Positions 1 through 7,072 of a stretch of 16,679 bases of DNA are shown here, one piece after another (positions within the stretch are counted from its first letter, which is position 1; each line of letters begins with the position of its first letter). The translations under genes were made by a program, and so were the position numbers. The DNA is from Phycisphaerae bacterium (GTDB taxonomy: Bacteria > Planctomycetota > Phycisphaerae > UBA1845 > UTPLA1): positions 1-16,679 of the forward strand of contig JAFGQA010000237.1 in the NCBI GenBank assembly GCA_016935885.1, in the 5' to 3' direction. The notes beneath the pieces were generated by a model. It did no database searches and had not been told where the DNA came from. It saw only the letters and a list, made by a program, of their open reading frames with translations.

Positions 1-3000
1 GTGATCGACGGGTTCACGGTCACCAACGGCAAGCCGGTGATGGTCGACAGCAACAACTTCGGAGGCGGGGTCTGCCTGCTCAACGGCGGAACGCTCCGCA
101 ACTGCATCGTGGCGGGCAATTACCTCGACGCGAAGCCCGCGGGATTCGAATTCGGCTACGGCCGCGGCGCGGGAATCTATTGCGGCGTGACCGGCTTGAT
201 CGAGAACTGCGAGGTCTTCGGGAATGTCGCGCAGAATGGCCAGACCCTGGGCGGCGGCATCTACTGCGACGGCCGCATCCTGGTCCGGAACTGCACCGTG
301 CATGCGAACCGGGCGCTGGGCGGCGTCAACTGGTACTACTACGGCCAGGGCGGCCACGGCGGCGGCCTGCACGTGCGTGGCGGAACCGTCGTGGAGGACT
401 GCGTCATGGAGAACAACCAGACCACGGCCCAGAGCAGTATGTATCCCGGTTCCAGCATCGGAGCGGGTATCTACTGCAGCAGTTCGACGGTCAGCCGCTG
501 TGTCATCGCGAACAACACGGCCATCAGCGGAATGAACTCCTCGCGCGGCGACAGCCTCGCCGCGGGGGCCGGCGCCTACCTCGCCTACCTCGGACGCCTG
601 GAGAACTGCCTCGTCTCGGGCAACGTCGCGACCGGCGCCTACGTCGGCGCCGACGCCATGGGCGCTGGCGTGCAGGCCGATCCCTACGCCCAGGTGGTCA
701 ACTGCACGATCGTCAGCAACTGGCTGGCGTGCGTCGCCGTGTCCGGCTGGATGGACGGCGGCGGTCTCTACGCCGACGAGAACGTTGTCATGGACAATAA
801 CGTGATCTGGGGCAACCTGTCGGATGCCGGCCGCTCCACAAACTGGTACGTGTACAGCGGCACGATGTCGTATTCGTGCAGTACGCCGCTTCCGCCGGGC
901 GAGGGCAACACGAGTGACGACCCGGTATTCGTCAATCCCGCCGCCGGCAACTACCGCTTGGCCTCCGGCTCCCCCTGCATCAACCACGGCACCAACCGGC
1001 CGTGGATGAAAACGGCCATCGACCTGGACGGCCGGCCCCGCCTCCAGGCCCTCAGGGTCGACATGGGCGCTTACGAGAGCGACGCGGAAGGCAACCTGCT
1101 CGTGGATGGAGGCTTCGAGGCCTGCGACGCCTGGACCCTGGCGGACGACCTGCGCTACGAAGGCTGGGCCCTGAGGTCCGGCACGAACGGGCTGGCGATG
1201 TACGGCTGGACCGACGGCGGCCTCGCCTACCAGGACGTCAGCACCACCGGCGCATCGAACTACACCTTCACCGCCTGGGGCTATCGGGACGACAGCTTCA
1301 GCCTCACGCAGATCTGGTGCGAACTCCGGCTGGAATTCTACAGCGATGCCAGCGCCACGCTTCTCGTCGGCTCGTGCAGCAGCCGCATCGGGTACGCGCC
1401 CGCGGCATGGACGCTCTACGGCGTGAGCGCCCCCACCCCGCCCGGCGCGGGCGTGGTGCGCGCGGCGCTCGTCTTCGGCGGAGCGGCTTCAGAGGATGCC
1501 TTCAAGTGGGACGATGCCGTGCTTGTGGCGGACCACAACCCGGCTCCCGCGCACTACGTCTCGCCGAGCGGCTCGCACGAGTTCCCCTTCACGAACTGGG
1601 TCACCGCCGCCCGCGAGATCCAGGCCGCTGTCGCGGCCGGCCTGAACGGCGACTCCATCCTCGTCAGCAACGGCACCTACGCGCTGATCTCGCGGGTTTG
1701 CGTGGCGAAGGGCCTGACCGTGCAAGGCGTGGGCGGGGCGGAAAACACGATTGTCGACGGCTCTCACCGCTCGCGCTGTTTCTATCTCAGCCATCCGGAC
1801 GCCGTGCTGGACGGATTGACCATCACCAACGGCTACGAGTCGGCGGACACGAACCGGAACATCGGCGGCGGCATCCTGGCCGAGCACGGCGGGACGATCC
1901 GGAACTGCCGCATCGCGGGCTGTAGCGTGGCTGACATCTACGTCGAGGACTGGGCCGGCGACACGGCCGGCGGCGGCGTCTACCTGGTCGGCGGCGGACT
2001 GGTTACGAACTGCGAGTTCTACGGCAACCGCGCCGCCGGCGGCGTGGCGGATGGCGGCGGCCTGTACGCCGAGGATGCGCAGATCGCGGCCTGCTCGTTC
2101 CACGACAACCGGGCCAGCGGCGGTTCGTACTACTACTATACCGGCAAGGACGCTTCGGGCGGCGGCCTATGCGCCCTGCGATGCACCCTCCGCGACTGTT
2201 CGTTCAGCAACAACGTCGCGTCCGGCCCGAGCCCGATGTACGGCGGCGCGGCCAATGGCGGCGGCGCCTGCTGTCGGGACGGTTCAGTCACAGGCTGTGT
2301 GTTCGTCGGCAACCTGGCACAGGGCGGGTCCGGCTCTCGCTCGCAGGCTCCGGGCAACGGCGGCGGGCTCTACCTGGCGCAAAACGCCACGGCCCGCAAC
2401 TGCCTGCTGCAGGACAACCGCACGATCTGCAACGCCGGGTGGGGACCGGCCTCGGGCGGCGGCGCCTACCTCACGGCGACTTCGTCGTTGTTCAACAGCC
2501 GGATCGTCGGGAACATCGCGACCGGTGTCGCGGCACACGTTTCCGGAGGCGGTGTGTTCTGCGCGGATAACTCGATGCTGGCGAACTCAATCGTCGCCAA
2601 CAACGGCGCACTGGGTGACAACACGGGCTACGAAGACCGGCGGGGCGGCGGCGTCTACTGCTCCGCCGGCTACATCGTCAACTGCACCATCGTCAGCAAC
2701 CGCTCAACGAGCACGCTGGGCGGGGGCGTCTACCTCACCAACAACGGCTGGATGGACAACTGCGTCGTCTATTACAACCTGGCCGCGACGTACGTAACCA
2801 ATACGTGGCACAACGTGTGCATCGACACCGGCGGCGCGAACTATTCCTGCGCCACGCCGGCTCCGCCCGGAACGGGCAACATCACGAACGCGCCGGCCTT
2901 CCTCGGCCTCGAAAGCGGCGACCATCATCTAGCCGCCGACTCCCCTTGCATTGACTCGGGCTCCGGCGCGGGTGGAACCGCGCCCTCCATCGACATCAGC

Positions 3001-3453
3001 GGGACGCCGCGGCCGCTGGATGGAAACAACGACGGCGTGGCCGGCTACGACATCGGCGCTTACGAGTTTCTCCACCCCGAGGCCGACTCCGATCACGACG
3101 GCCTGGCCGACACCAACGAGTTGGCCGCGACCGCCACTGACCCGACGCAATCCGACACGGACGGCGACGGGATGAACGACGGCGACGAGATCGGAGCGGG
3201 CACGGAACCGGGCAACAGCGAGTCCTTCCTGGATGTCGCGCCGACCGAGGACACCGCCTGGAATCCGCAGGGCATCGTCATCCGCTGGCCGAGCGTCGCG
3301 GGCAAGCAGTACAGGGTCGAGCGCGCCACTGACTTGATGAACGGCTTCTCAGCCCTCGCGTCCATGGTCCCCGCGACCCCGCCGCTGAACGTCCACACAG
3401 ACCAGACGGCGACCGCCGAGGGCCCCTACTACTACCGGATCAGGGTCGAATAG
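1..3453 (+). CDS. Giant secreted parallel beta-helix protein, 5'-truncated by the window
   Basis: The visible 1150 residues hold two beta-helix modules built from GGGxY...NCxIxxN rungs. Module A (about 1-365) ends in a VDMGAYES block. Residues about 367-514 look like a jelly-roll or carbohydrate-binding insert beginning LLVDGGFE. Module B (about 518-1025) ends YDIGAYEF. Two Asp-rich Ca-binding repeats of thrombospondin type 3 style follow (about 1029-1070, DSDHDGLAD and DTDGDGMNDGDE), then a C-terminal beta domain (about 1080-1150, IRWPSVAGKQYRVERATDL...YYYRIRV). Module B begins HYVSPSG at 518 and reaches VLDGLTITNG at 602. Module A enters at the equivalent point (VIDGFTVTNG at residue 1), so at least about 84 residues plus an export signal lie upstream, and the GTG at base 1 is not the start. 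By family style this is a secreted or surface protein, perhaps binding or degrading polysaccharide. I see no catalytic motif, so enzyme activity is not claimed. Confidence 0.85.
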   Translation: MIDGFTVTNGKPVMVDSNNFGGGVCLLNGGTLRNCIVAGNYLDAKPAGFEFGYGRGAGIYCGVTGLIENCEVFGNVAQNGQTLGGGIYCDGRILVRNCTVHANRALGGVNWYYYGQGGHGGGLHVRGGTVVEDCVMENNQTTAQSSMYPGSSIGAGIYCSSSTVSRCVIANNTAISGMNSSRGDSLAAGAGAYLAYLGRLENCLVSGNVATGAYVGADAMGAGVQADPYAQVVNCTIVSNWLACVAVSGWMDGGGLYADENVVMDNNVIWGNLSDAGRSTNWYVYSGTMSYSCSTPLPPGEGNTSDDPVFVNPAAGNYRLASGSPCINHGTNRPWMKTAIDLDGRPRLQALRVDMGAYESDAEGNLLVDGGFEACDAWTLADDLRYEGWALRSGTNGLAMYGWTDGGLAYQDVSTTGASNYTFTAWGYRDDSFSLTQIWCELRLEFYSDASATLLVGSCSSRIGYAPAAWTLYGVSAPTPPGAGVVRAALVFGGAASEDAFKWDDAVLVADHNPAPAHYVSPSGSHEFPFTNWVTAAREIQAAVAAGLNGDSILVSNGTYALISRVCVAKGLTVQGVGGAENTIVDGSHRSRCFYLSHPDAVLDGLTITNGYESADTNRNIGGGILAEHGGTIRNCRIAGCSVADIYVEDWAGDTAGGGVYLVGGGLVTNCEFYGNRAAGGVADGGGLYAEDAQIAACSFHDNRASGGSYYYYTGKDASGGGLCALRCTLRDCSFSNNVASGPSPMYGGAANGGGACCRDGSVTGCVFVGNLAQGGSGSRSQAPGNGGGLYLAQNATARNCLLQDNRTICNAGWGPASGGGAYLTATSSLFNSRIVGNIATGVAAHVSGGGVFCADNSMLANSIVANNGALGDNTGYEDRRGGGVYCSAGYIVNCTIVSNRSTSTLGGGVYLTNNGWMDNCVVYYNLAATYVTNTWHNVCIDTGGANYSCATPAPPGTGNITNAPAFLGLESGDHHLAADSPCIDSGSGAGGTAPSIDISGTPRPLDGNNDGVAGYDIGAYEFLHPEADSDHDGLADTNELAATATDPTQSDTDGDGMNDGDEIGAGTEPGNSESFLDVAPTEDTAWNPQGIVIRWPSVAGKQYRVERATDLMNGFSALASMVPATPPLNVHTDQTATAEGPYYYRIRVE

Positions 3454-3529
3454 CCCGAGCTCGCGGCATCGCCCGCACACTCGGCTTGTGCGACCGTTCG
3501 CGCACCGGTACAGTTGCTCCGGCAAAGCG

Positions 3530-3964
3530 ATGAGGAAGAAGCGCACGGGTCGCGAGACGGTGTTGATGGCCGGTGTCCTGACCGTCTTGGTCCTCGTGTC
3601 GCTTGTTCTGTTGCGGACGGCGGAGACGGATTCCTTCCAGTACTGGGCGCGCGTGGGCGGCGTCGCGATCATGTGGTGCATCTTCCTGCTCTCCTACACG
3701 CCGCTGCGCGCCTTCGCCAACATGCGGGTCATCACGGCGAAAGCGGACATGGCTATCATCGTGCTGATCCTGATCATCTTCTTCCTGATCACTCTCGTCT
3801 TCTTCGTCAACGCCCTGGTCCGCGGGGGTTTCATCGTGGCTCTGCTGACCGGACTGGTTGGCCTGGGCATCTTCAACATCCTCCGCGAGGCCGCCGCCAA
3901 GGTCCGGAAGCAGACGAAGGGTAACCGCGAAAAAACGCAAAAGACGCAAGGAGGAGAAGAGTAG
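3530..3964 (+). CDS. Small four-helix integral membrane protein, unknown function
   Basis: The protein has 144 residues from the ATG at 3530. A GTG at 3488 would add 14 residues (MRPFAHRYSCSGKA) that do not look like an export signal, so the ATG is preferred, although neither start has a convincing Shine-Dalgarno. Four hydrophobic segments lie at about residues 11-28, 40-58, 74-96 and 99-118, with a basic N-terminus (MRKKRTGRE) that suggests a cytoplasmic N-end. I do not recognise a family. The last codons (NREKTQKTQGGEE) are encoded by the A-rich CGC-AAAA-GACGCAA repeat that recurs in the spacer downstream, so the natural C-terminus may have been extended by repeat sequence. It is 76 bp downstream of the beta-helix gene on the same strand, but nothing shows a functional link. 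Confidence 0.7.
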   Translation: MRKKRTGRETVLMAGVLTVLVLVSLVLLRTAETDSFQYWARVGGVAIMWCIFLLSYTPLRAFANMRVITAKADMAIIVLILIIFFLITLVFFVNALVRGGFIVALLTGLVGLGIFNILREAAAKVRKQTKGNREKTQKTQGGEE

Positions 3965-4066
3965 ACCACGGAGACACGGAGAAGAGGAACCGCGAATTGA
4001 CGCCAATTAGCGCGAATTAGAGGAATGCGAAGAAGATCCCGCGCAGAGACGCCAAGACGCAGAGCA
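3923..4066. repeat. Dispersed intergenic repeat cluster (CGCAAAAGACGCAA / ACCACGGAGACACGGAG type)
   Basis: Short related phrases occur in series: an A-rich CGCAAAAGACGCAAGG unit (3923-3952, inside the end of the preceding gene), CCACGGAGACACGGAGAAG (from about 3967), GACGCCAATTAGCGCGAATTAG (3999-4020, split here over two phrases) and GCAGAGACGCCAAGACGCAGAG (about 4042-4063, likewise). A further copy of the first phrase lies at 4237-4269. They share the skeleton of a purine-rich 5-6 base word alternating with ACGC or CGC. Sequences of this style are widespread between genes in PVC and other environmental bacteria. I know of no assigned function. Confidence 0.6.
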
Positions 4067-4178
4067 ACAGCAGATTCCTTCTCCCCTTTGCGCGCGACGC
4101 TCTTCCTGCTGCGTCACCAACGCGCGTGGTGCTTGAAGCGGTACTCCTGACAGCCTCCACCCAGCCGCGAGCGATTCT

Positions 4179-4197
4179 TGTGGGGGAATCCCCCACA
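4179..4197. other. Perfect GC-rich hairpin
   Basis: TGTGGGGG and CCCCCACA form perfect 8-bp arms around the 3-base loop AAT. It lies 215 bp past the membrane-protein stop and no T-tract follows on either strand, so a role as an intrinsic terminator is only possible. Confidence 0.45.
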
Positions 4198-4236
4198 CGC
4201 CCGGGGCGACTGCTGGCCGCCCTCCAATAAGCGTCC

Positions 4237-4269
4237 GCCGCGAAAAGACGCAAAGGGCGCGAAAAAGGA
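4237..4269. repeat. Second copy of the CGCGAAAAGACGCAAAG dispersed repeat
   Basis: CGCCGCGAAAAGACGCAAAG followed by GGCGCGAAAAAGG repeats the phrase that ends the membrane-protein gene at 3923-3952, in the same orientation. Confidence 0.55.
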
Positions 4270-4535
4270 ACGACCTCCGGTCTCTGCTCTGCCCCTCGCT
4301 TGCCCTGCGTAGCCCTAGCGAAGCAGGGACCCTCGACCCTCTCCCCTCTTGACACTTGACACGCGCCGCTCAACACTTCGCCCCGGTGGTTCAACGGAAA
4401 CTACCCCGCGCCCGCCGAGAGCACGGGGAATGATAGGCAACGGCTTATAAGAGGACGCCATTGGGATGATGTGTGACTCATTGCACTCGCCGTTGGTGTA
4501 ACGCGTTCCCTATTGTGCATATTCCGCACGATACA
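4270..4535. other. Intergenic spacer ahead of the 4536 gene; no gene seen
   Basis: There is no supportable coding region on either strand. The minus-strand frames here have composition unlike a protein and cover repeats. A short tandem-like CTTGACACTTGACACG stretch (about 4348-4363) is the only structure. No convincing promoter with correct spacing was found for the gene at 4536. Base composition falls from GC-rich to clearly more AT-rich around 4440, which may mark the left edge of the accessory segment. Confidence 0.4.
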
Positions 4536-5552
4536 ATGAAACCAGATCCTGAGAGACTGGCGCACATAAAGCATATCGTCGGGGGCATCGAGAAGGCCTA
4601 CAAGGATTACCCCTTCCCTTGTCTCTGCCCAGGTTGCAGCCAGCCTGCAATCATGTCCCATTCTCAGCAGAAGGAAGGGCAACTCCGTGCGATCGCAAAG
4701 GACGGCCGGGTGTATGCTTTGAGCCACAACGTCTTCCACCACCTCAAGGACCTTGGTCTGCGTGACGATGTGCTCAACGTACAGGTCCTCGGAATCGGCG
4801 AGGCGTCCACTTTCCCGGGTTTCTGCAGACAGCACGACAGGATGATTTTCGCACCCATCGAGAGGGAAGAACTGATTCAAGACAGAGCCGATCAGGCTAT
4901 TCTCTTCTTTCTCAAGACTGTTGCGTACGAACATGCCTCCAAACGGGAGGCGTCTTTCTTCTTCCATGAGTTTGGGAAAGCGGTCGGCGAGTTGGCGCCA
5001 TTAAAATGGCACGAATCCTACGGAGCTTGGACGTGCGGCGTGGATTTGTACTTGCTACGGGAGAGTCCTTTCTACATCAACCGCGTATTCAATATCGTCA
5101 CGTCGCGATCATTTTATGAATTCAGCACGATCTGGCTGACCGTGGATCAAGTCCTTCCCGTCTCCACCTGCACAGGTTTCTGCCCGTGGCTCGATGAATA
5201 CGAGGCCAAGTGGACAATCGAGAAGCCGCAACCCACCGTGTCCTTCACGGTTGCCCCGACAGACGAGATGACACACATCATCATCTCGTGGCTCACGGAG
5301 CATGAGGAGGATGCTGCTTGGATCAGGGAGAGGACAAGAAGTACCGAGGGCATCGAGTACTTGGTAAATCTCTGTATTGCTGAGAGCTCCGACTGTTGCT
5401 TCAGCATCGACCTGTGGGATGGCCTCTCAAACGGAACGCGAAGCCGTGTTTTACAGAACATGCGCCACAACACGTTCCGAGGCCCGATTGAGAAACTCCC
5501 ACGGATCATCAAGATTGAACAAGGAAAGTGGGGCGCCGAACAAGAGCGTTAA
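4536..5552 (+). CDS. Conserved-type hypothetical protein with Cys/His cluster (CxCxxC...SHS...CxxH)
   Basis: The protein has 338 residues from the ATG at 4536. A GTG at 4473 would add 21 residues that look non-native, and neither start has a clear Shine-Dalgarno. The N-terminal third carries a probable metal site: C29, C31 and C34 in FPCLCPGC, then IMSHSQQKEGQLRAIA (H42), then GFCRQHDRMIFAPIE (C97, H100). The pattern CPGC...SHSxQK...L..IA, GxFCxxHD and F.PIE resembles a common family of uncharacterised bacterial proteins (from memory). The spacing suggests a zinc-stabilised fold, possibly nuclease-like, but no full HNH motif is visible and I claim no activity. The C-terminal two thirds (about 130-338) are soluble and unrecognised. 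The gene heads a three-gene same-strand run with two HEPN-type genes. Base use is less GC-rich than the flanking genes, suggesting transfer. Confidence 0.7.
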   Translation: MKPDPERLAHIKHIVGGIEKAYKDYPFPCLCPGCSQPAIMSHSQQKEGQLRAIAKDGRVYALSHNVFHHLKDLGLRDDVLNVQVLGIGEASTFPGFCRQHDRMIFAPIEREELIQDRADQAILFFLKTVAYEHASKREASFFFHEFGKAVGELAPLKWHESYGAWTCGVDLYLLRESPFYINRVFNIVTSRSFYEFSTIWLTVDQVLPVSTCTGFCPWLDEYEAKWTIEKPQPTVSFTVAPTDEMTHIIISWLTEHEEDAAWIRERTRSTEGIEYLVNLCIAESSDCCFSIDLWDGLSNGTRSRVLQNMRHNTFRGPIEKLPRIIKIEQGKWGAEQER

Positions 5553-5591
5553 CGGTACGGCGTACGCCGCCAGTCTTACTCAACGTTCGAC
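5535..5591 (+). other. Imperfect stem-loop, attC-like (GCCGAAC ... GTTCGAC)
   Basis: The end boxes GCCGAAC (5535-5541) and GTTCGAC (5585-5591) pair at 6 of 7 positions over 57 nt. The internal palindrome GGCGTACGCC lies in the loop. It overlaps the stop of the preceding gene, as integron attC sites often do. The right box departs from the attC consensus GTTRRRY at its fourth base, and the inner stem is weak. Confidence 0.3.
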
Positions 5592-5625
5592 TCTCGCAGA
5601 ATAACACACCCAAGAGAGCAACCTC

Positions 5626-6276
5626 ATGATCGAGGACAAAGCATGGGACGAACTGAACGAGAGCATCAAACCCCTCTTGTTCAAGTACGGGTTCCTCGAC
5701 CCACTATCGTGGAAACGCAAAGCCGCCAGACTGAAGTACGCCGCCGACCGGCTCTTTGATCTCTATGAGGCGTCGAGGACGCGGTACCTCGAACGATTTA
5801 CGGGCGCGGCTGAAGCGGGAACGGGACCTGTAGCGGCATGGCACGCCGCACCAGAGTCCGAGCTTGGCAAGGAGATAGCGGACATCTCACTGCTAACGGA
5901 GTACTGCTTGCTGATGGGGTACGCAGTTGAGAACCTGCTGAAAGGACTTCTGATGGCAACACATCCGGAGTACTTCAAACCGGACGCGAAGATGACAGTG
6001 ATCCGAAGCCACAACCTGATCAGGCTCTGCCAACGATGTTCTTTGACGCTTACCCCGGACGAGCAGGATCTTCTCGGGAGGCTTACCGAGCACATTGAAT
6101 GGGTTGCCAAGTACCCAGTCCCATTAGACATATCCGGGATGTATCCCCGCAAGAGACCTGACGGGACATGGGATGGACCGCTCGACAGGTTCGCTCGAGA
6201 TAAGACCAAGTACATAGCGGAGAGTTTCTATGGCAAGCTTCGTGATGAGATTGCAGAAAGACAGAACACGGAATGA
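5626..6276 (+). CDS. HEPN-like domain protein
   Basis: The protein has 216 residues. The start ATG at 5626 follows a weak GAGAG ribosome site. The central helical segment at about 85-168 has the HEPN layout: LLTEYCLLMGYAVENLLKGL (E102, K106), then SHNLIRLCQ (H129), then LTPDEQDLLGRLTEHIEWVA and YPVPLD. That order (amphipathic helix with AxExLLKgL, HxL, a second helix ending W..xYPvP) is typical of HEPN proteins, which act as RNases or toxins or as nucleotide-binding partners. The canonical catalytic R-(N/D/H)-X3-5-H motif is not evident here; the nearest residues are R127-S-H129. It may therefore be a non-catalytic HEPN or partner protein. It sits between two attC-like stem-loops and directly before a second HEPN-type gene on the same strand. 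The HEPN assignment is from pattern memory, not from a search. Confidence 0.65.
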   Translation: MIEDKAWDELNESIKPLLFKYGFLDPLSWKRKAARLKYAADRLFDLYEASRTRYLERFTGAAEAGTGPVAAWHAAPESELGKEIADISLLTEYCLLMGYAVENLLKGLLMATHPEYFKPDAKMTVIRSHNLIRLCQRCSLTLTPDEQDLLGRLTEHIEWVAKYPVPLDISGMYPRKRPDGTWDGPLDRFARDKTKYIAESFYGKLRDEIAERQNTE

Positions 6277-6295
6277 ACACGCGTGCCAACCCAGA

Positions 6296-6375
6296 GTCGA
6301 ACATCCCCCTGAACCGTGCCGGCGAGGGCCGCGCGGACGCAGGCTCCACCGTCCGGTTGGGGTAGGCGTTCGGAC
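6296..6375 (+). other. Imperfect stem-loop, attC-like (GTCGAAC ... GTTCGGAC)
   Basis: The outer arms GTCGAAC (6296-6302) and GTTCGGAC (6368-6375) pair with one bulged G. After an unpaired AT/TAGGC interval, CCCC pairs with GGGG (6305-6308 with 6359-6362) and AACCG with CGGTT (6312-6316 with 6354-6358), with a three-base bulge on the left. The total is 80 nt with a long GC-rich loop. Two stems, an unpaired spacer and a bulge on one arm form the general architecture of an integron attC site. The box sequence is not the GTTRRRY consensus. It fills the whole space between the two HEPN genes. Confidence 0.4.
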
Positions 6376-6382
6376 ACAGAAC

Positions 6383-6934
6383 ATGGAAGAACACGACGTA
6401 GATAGATACGAACGCCTCGTGGCGGAAATTGCTGTCGAGTCAGACAGGGCTGCTGCCGTTCTTGCTGTCGCAGGAATGGATGACAGGCTTCGCGCACTTC
6501 TGAAGAAGATTCTTGTCGCCCAGACCTCACAGAGTATCAGTCTCCTCCGCCCAGAAGACCCTCTCGGCAGTTTCTCCGCGAAGATCGAAGTGCTTTATCG
6601 CATCGGCCTCATCGGCTCAGATATTCACCGCGAGTTCCACCTCATCCGCAAAATAAGGAACAAGTTCGCCCACCTGTCTGACGAAATCTCCTTTGACAAC
6701 TCGCCCGTGTCAGACATAGCCAACGATCTCACAACGCCGCAGCTTGTGGCAAAGATGCCGTCCTTTTCTGTCTCCCTTACCGAGGTCCACCCCCGAGACA
6801 AGTTCAACCTTGCCGCTGCGTTCCTGCTCATGCTTCTTGAATTCCTTATCGACACGACCCCGCCCCTGAAAGAGCGAGGGCCAACAATGGAGTATTTCGT
6901 CCAAGCCACGTTCAAGAGGGCCGAGATGAAATAA
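6383..6934 (+). CDS. MltR-family (HEPN-fold) protein with RNxxxH motif
   Basis: The protein has 183 residues from the ATG at 6383. The frame stays open upstream to 6230, but that part crosses the attC-like palindrome and overlaps the previous gene, so the inner start is chosen. It matches the mannitol operon repressor (MltR) family: ESDRAAAVLAVAGMDDRLR (19-37), a LLxPxxPLGSFSAKIEVLYRIGLI block (54-77) and HLIRKIRNKFAHLSDEISFD (86-105). R92-N93 and H97 form an exact R-N-X3-H HEPN RNase motif. E. coli MltR is described as a repressor of mtl genes. No mannitol genes are present here, and many homologues are uncharacterised, so repression of a sugar operon is not inferred. Its place beside another HEPN gene and a Cys/His-rich gene makes an RNA-targeting defence or toxin role plausible. 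Confidence 0.75.
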   Translation: MEEHDVDRYERLVAEIAVESDRAAAVLAVAGMDDRLRALLKKILVAQTSQSISLLRPEDPLGSFSAKIEVLYRIGLIGSDIHREFHLIRKIRNKFAHLSDEISFDNSPVSDIANDLTTPQLVAKMPSFSVSLTEVHPRDKFNLAAAFLLMLLEFLIDTTPPLKERGPTMEYFVQATFKRAEMK

Positions 6935-6935
6935 G

Positions 6936-6942
6936 GTCGAAC
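6936..6942 (+). other. Isolated GTCGAAC box just after the MltR-family stop
   Basis: It is identical to the left box of the 6296 stem-loop and the exact reverse complement of the box at 5585-5591. It begins 2 nt after the stop codon. No matching right arm occurs in the following 130 bases; the REP-like palindrome starts at 6975 instead. This fits a third element interrupted by an insertion, or chance. Confidence 0.25.
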
Positions 6943-6974
6943 AAGCACGTCCAGGCCATCGTGAACCCGAAAGG

Positions 6975-7054
6975 AAAGCAGGGACAGCCCCCTGAATGTT
7001 AAGTATCCGACAGCGTGAAGGGCCGTGATCTAATTCTTAAGGGGTGTCCCCCTT
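6975..7054. repeat. REP-like imperfect palindrome with GGGACA/TGTCCC cores
   Basis: The left arm AAAGCAGGGACAGCCCC (6975-6991) pairs imperfectly with the right arm GGGGTGTCCCCCTTT (7041-7055). The GGGACA at 6981-6986 faces TGTCCC at 7045-7050, around a loop of about 50 nt. Palindromes with this GGGACA...TGTCCC style resemble REP elements mobilised by IS200-like Y1 (RAYT) transposases, but no transposase is present in the window. It ends 18 nt before the TPR gene start, so it lies in that gene's leader. Confidence 0.4.
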
Positions 7055-7072
7055 TGCGCAGAGCGCCAGGTC

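Noticed and set aside
1..3. GTG at base 1 as the start of the beta-helix gene
   Set aside because: By comparison with module B the window enters about 84 residues into module A, and no export signal follows base 1.
4389..4395. GTTCAAC as the right box of a further attC-like site before the 4536 gene
   Set aside because: It differs from GTTCGAC by one base, but no complementary left box or inner stem was found within about 130 bases upstream.
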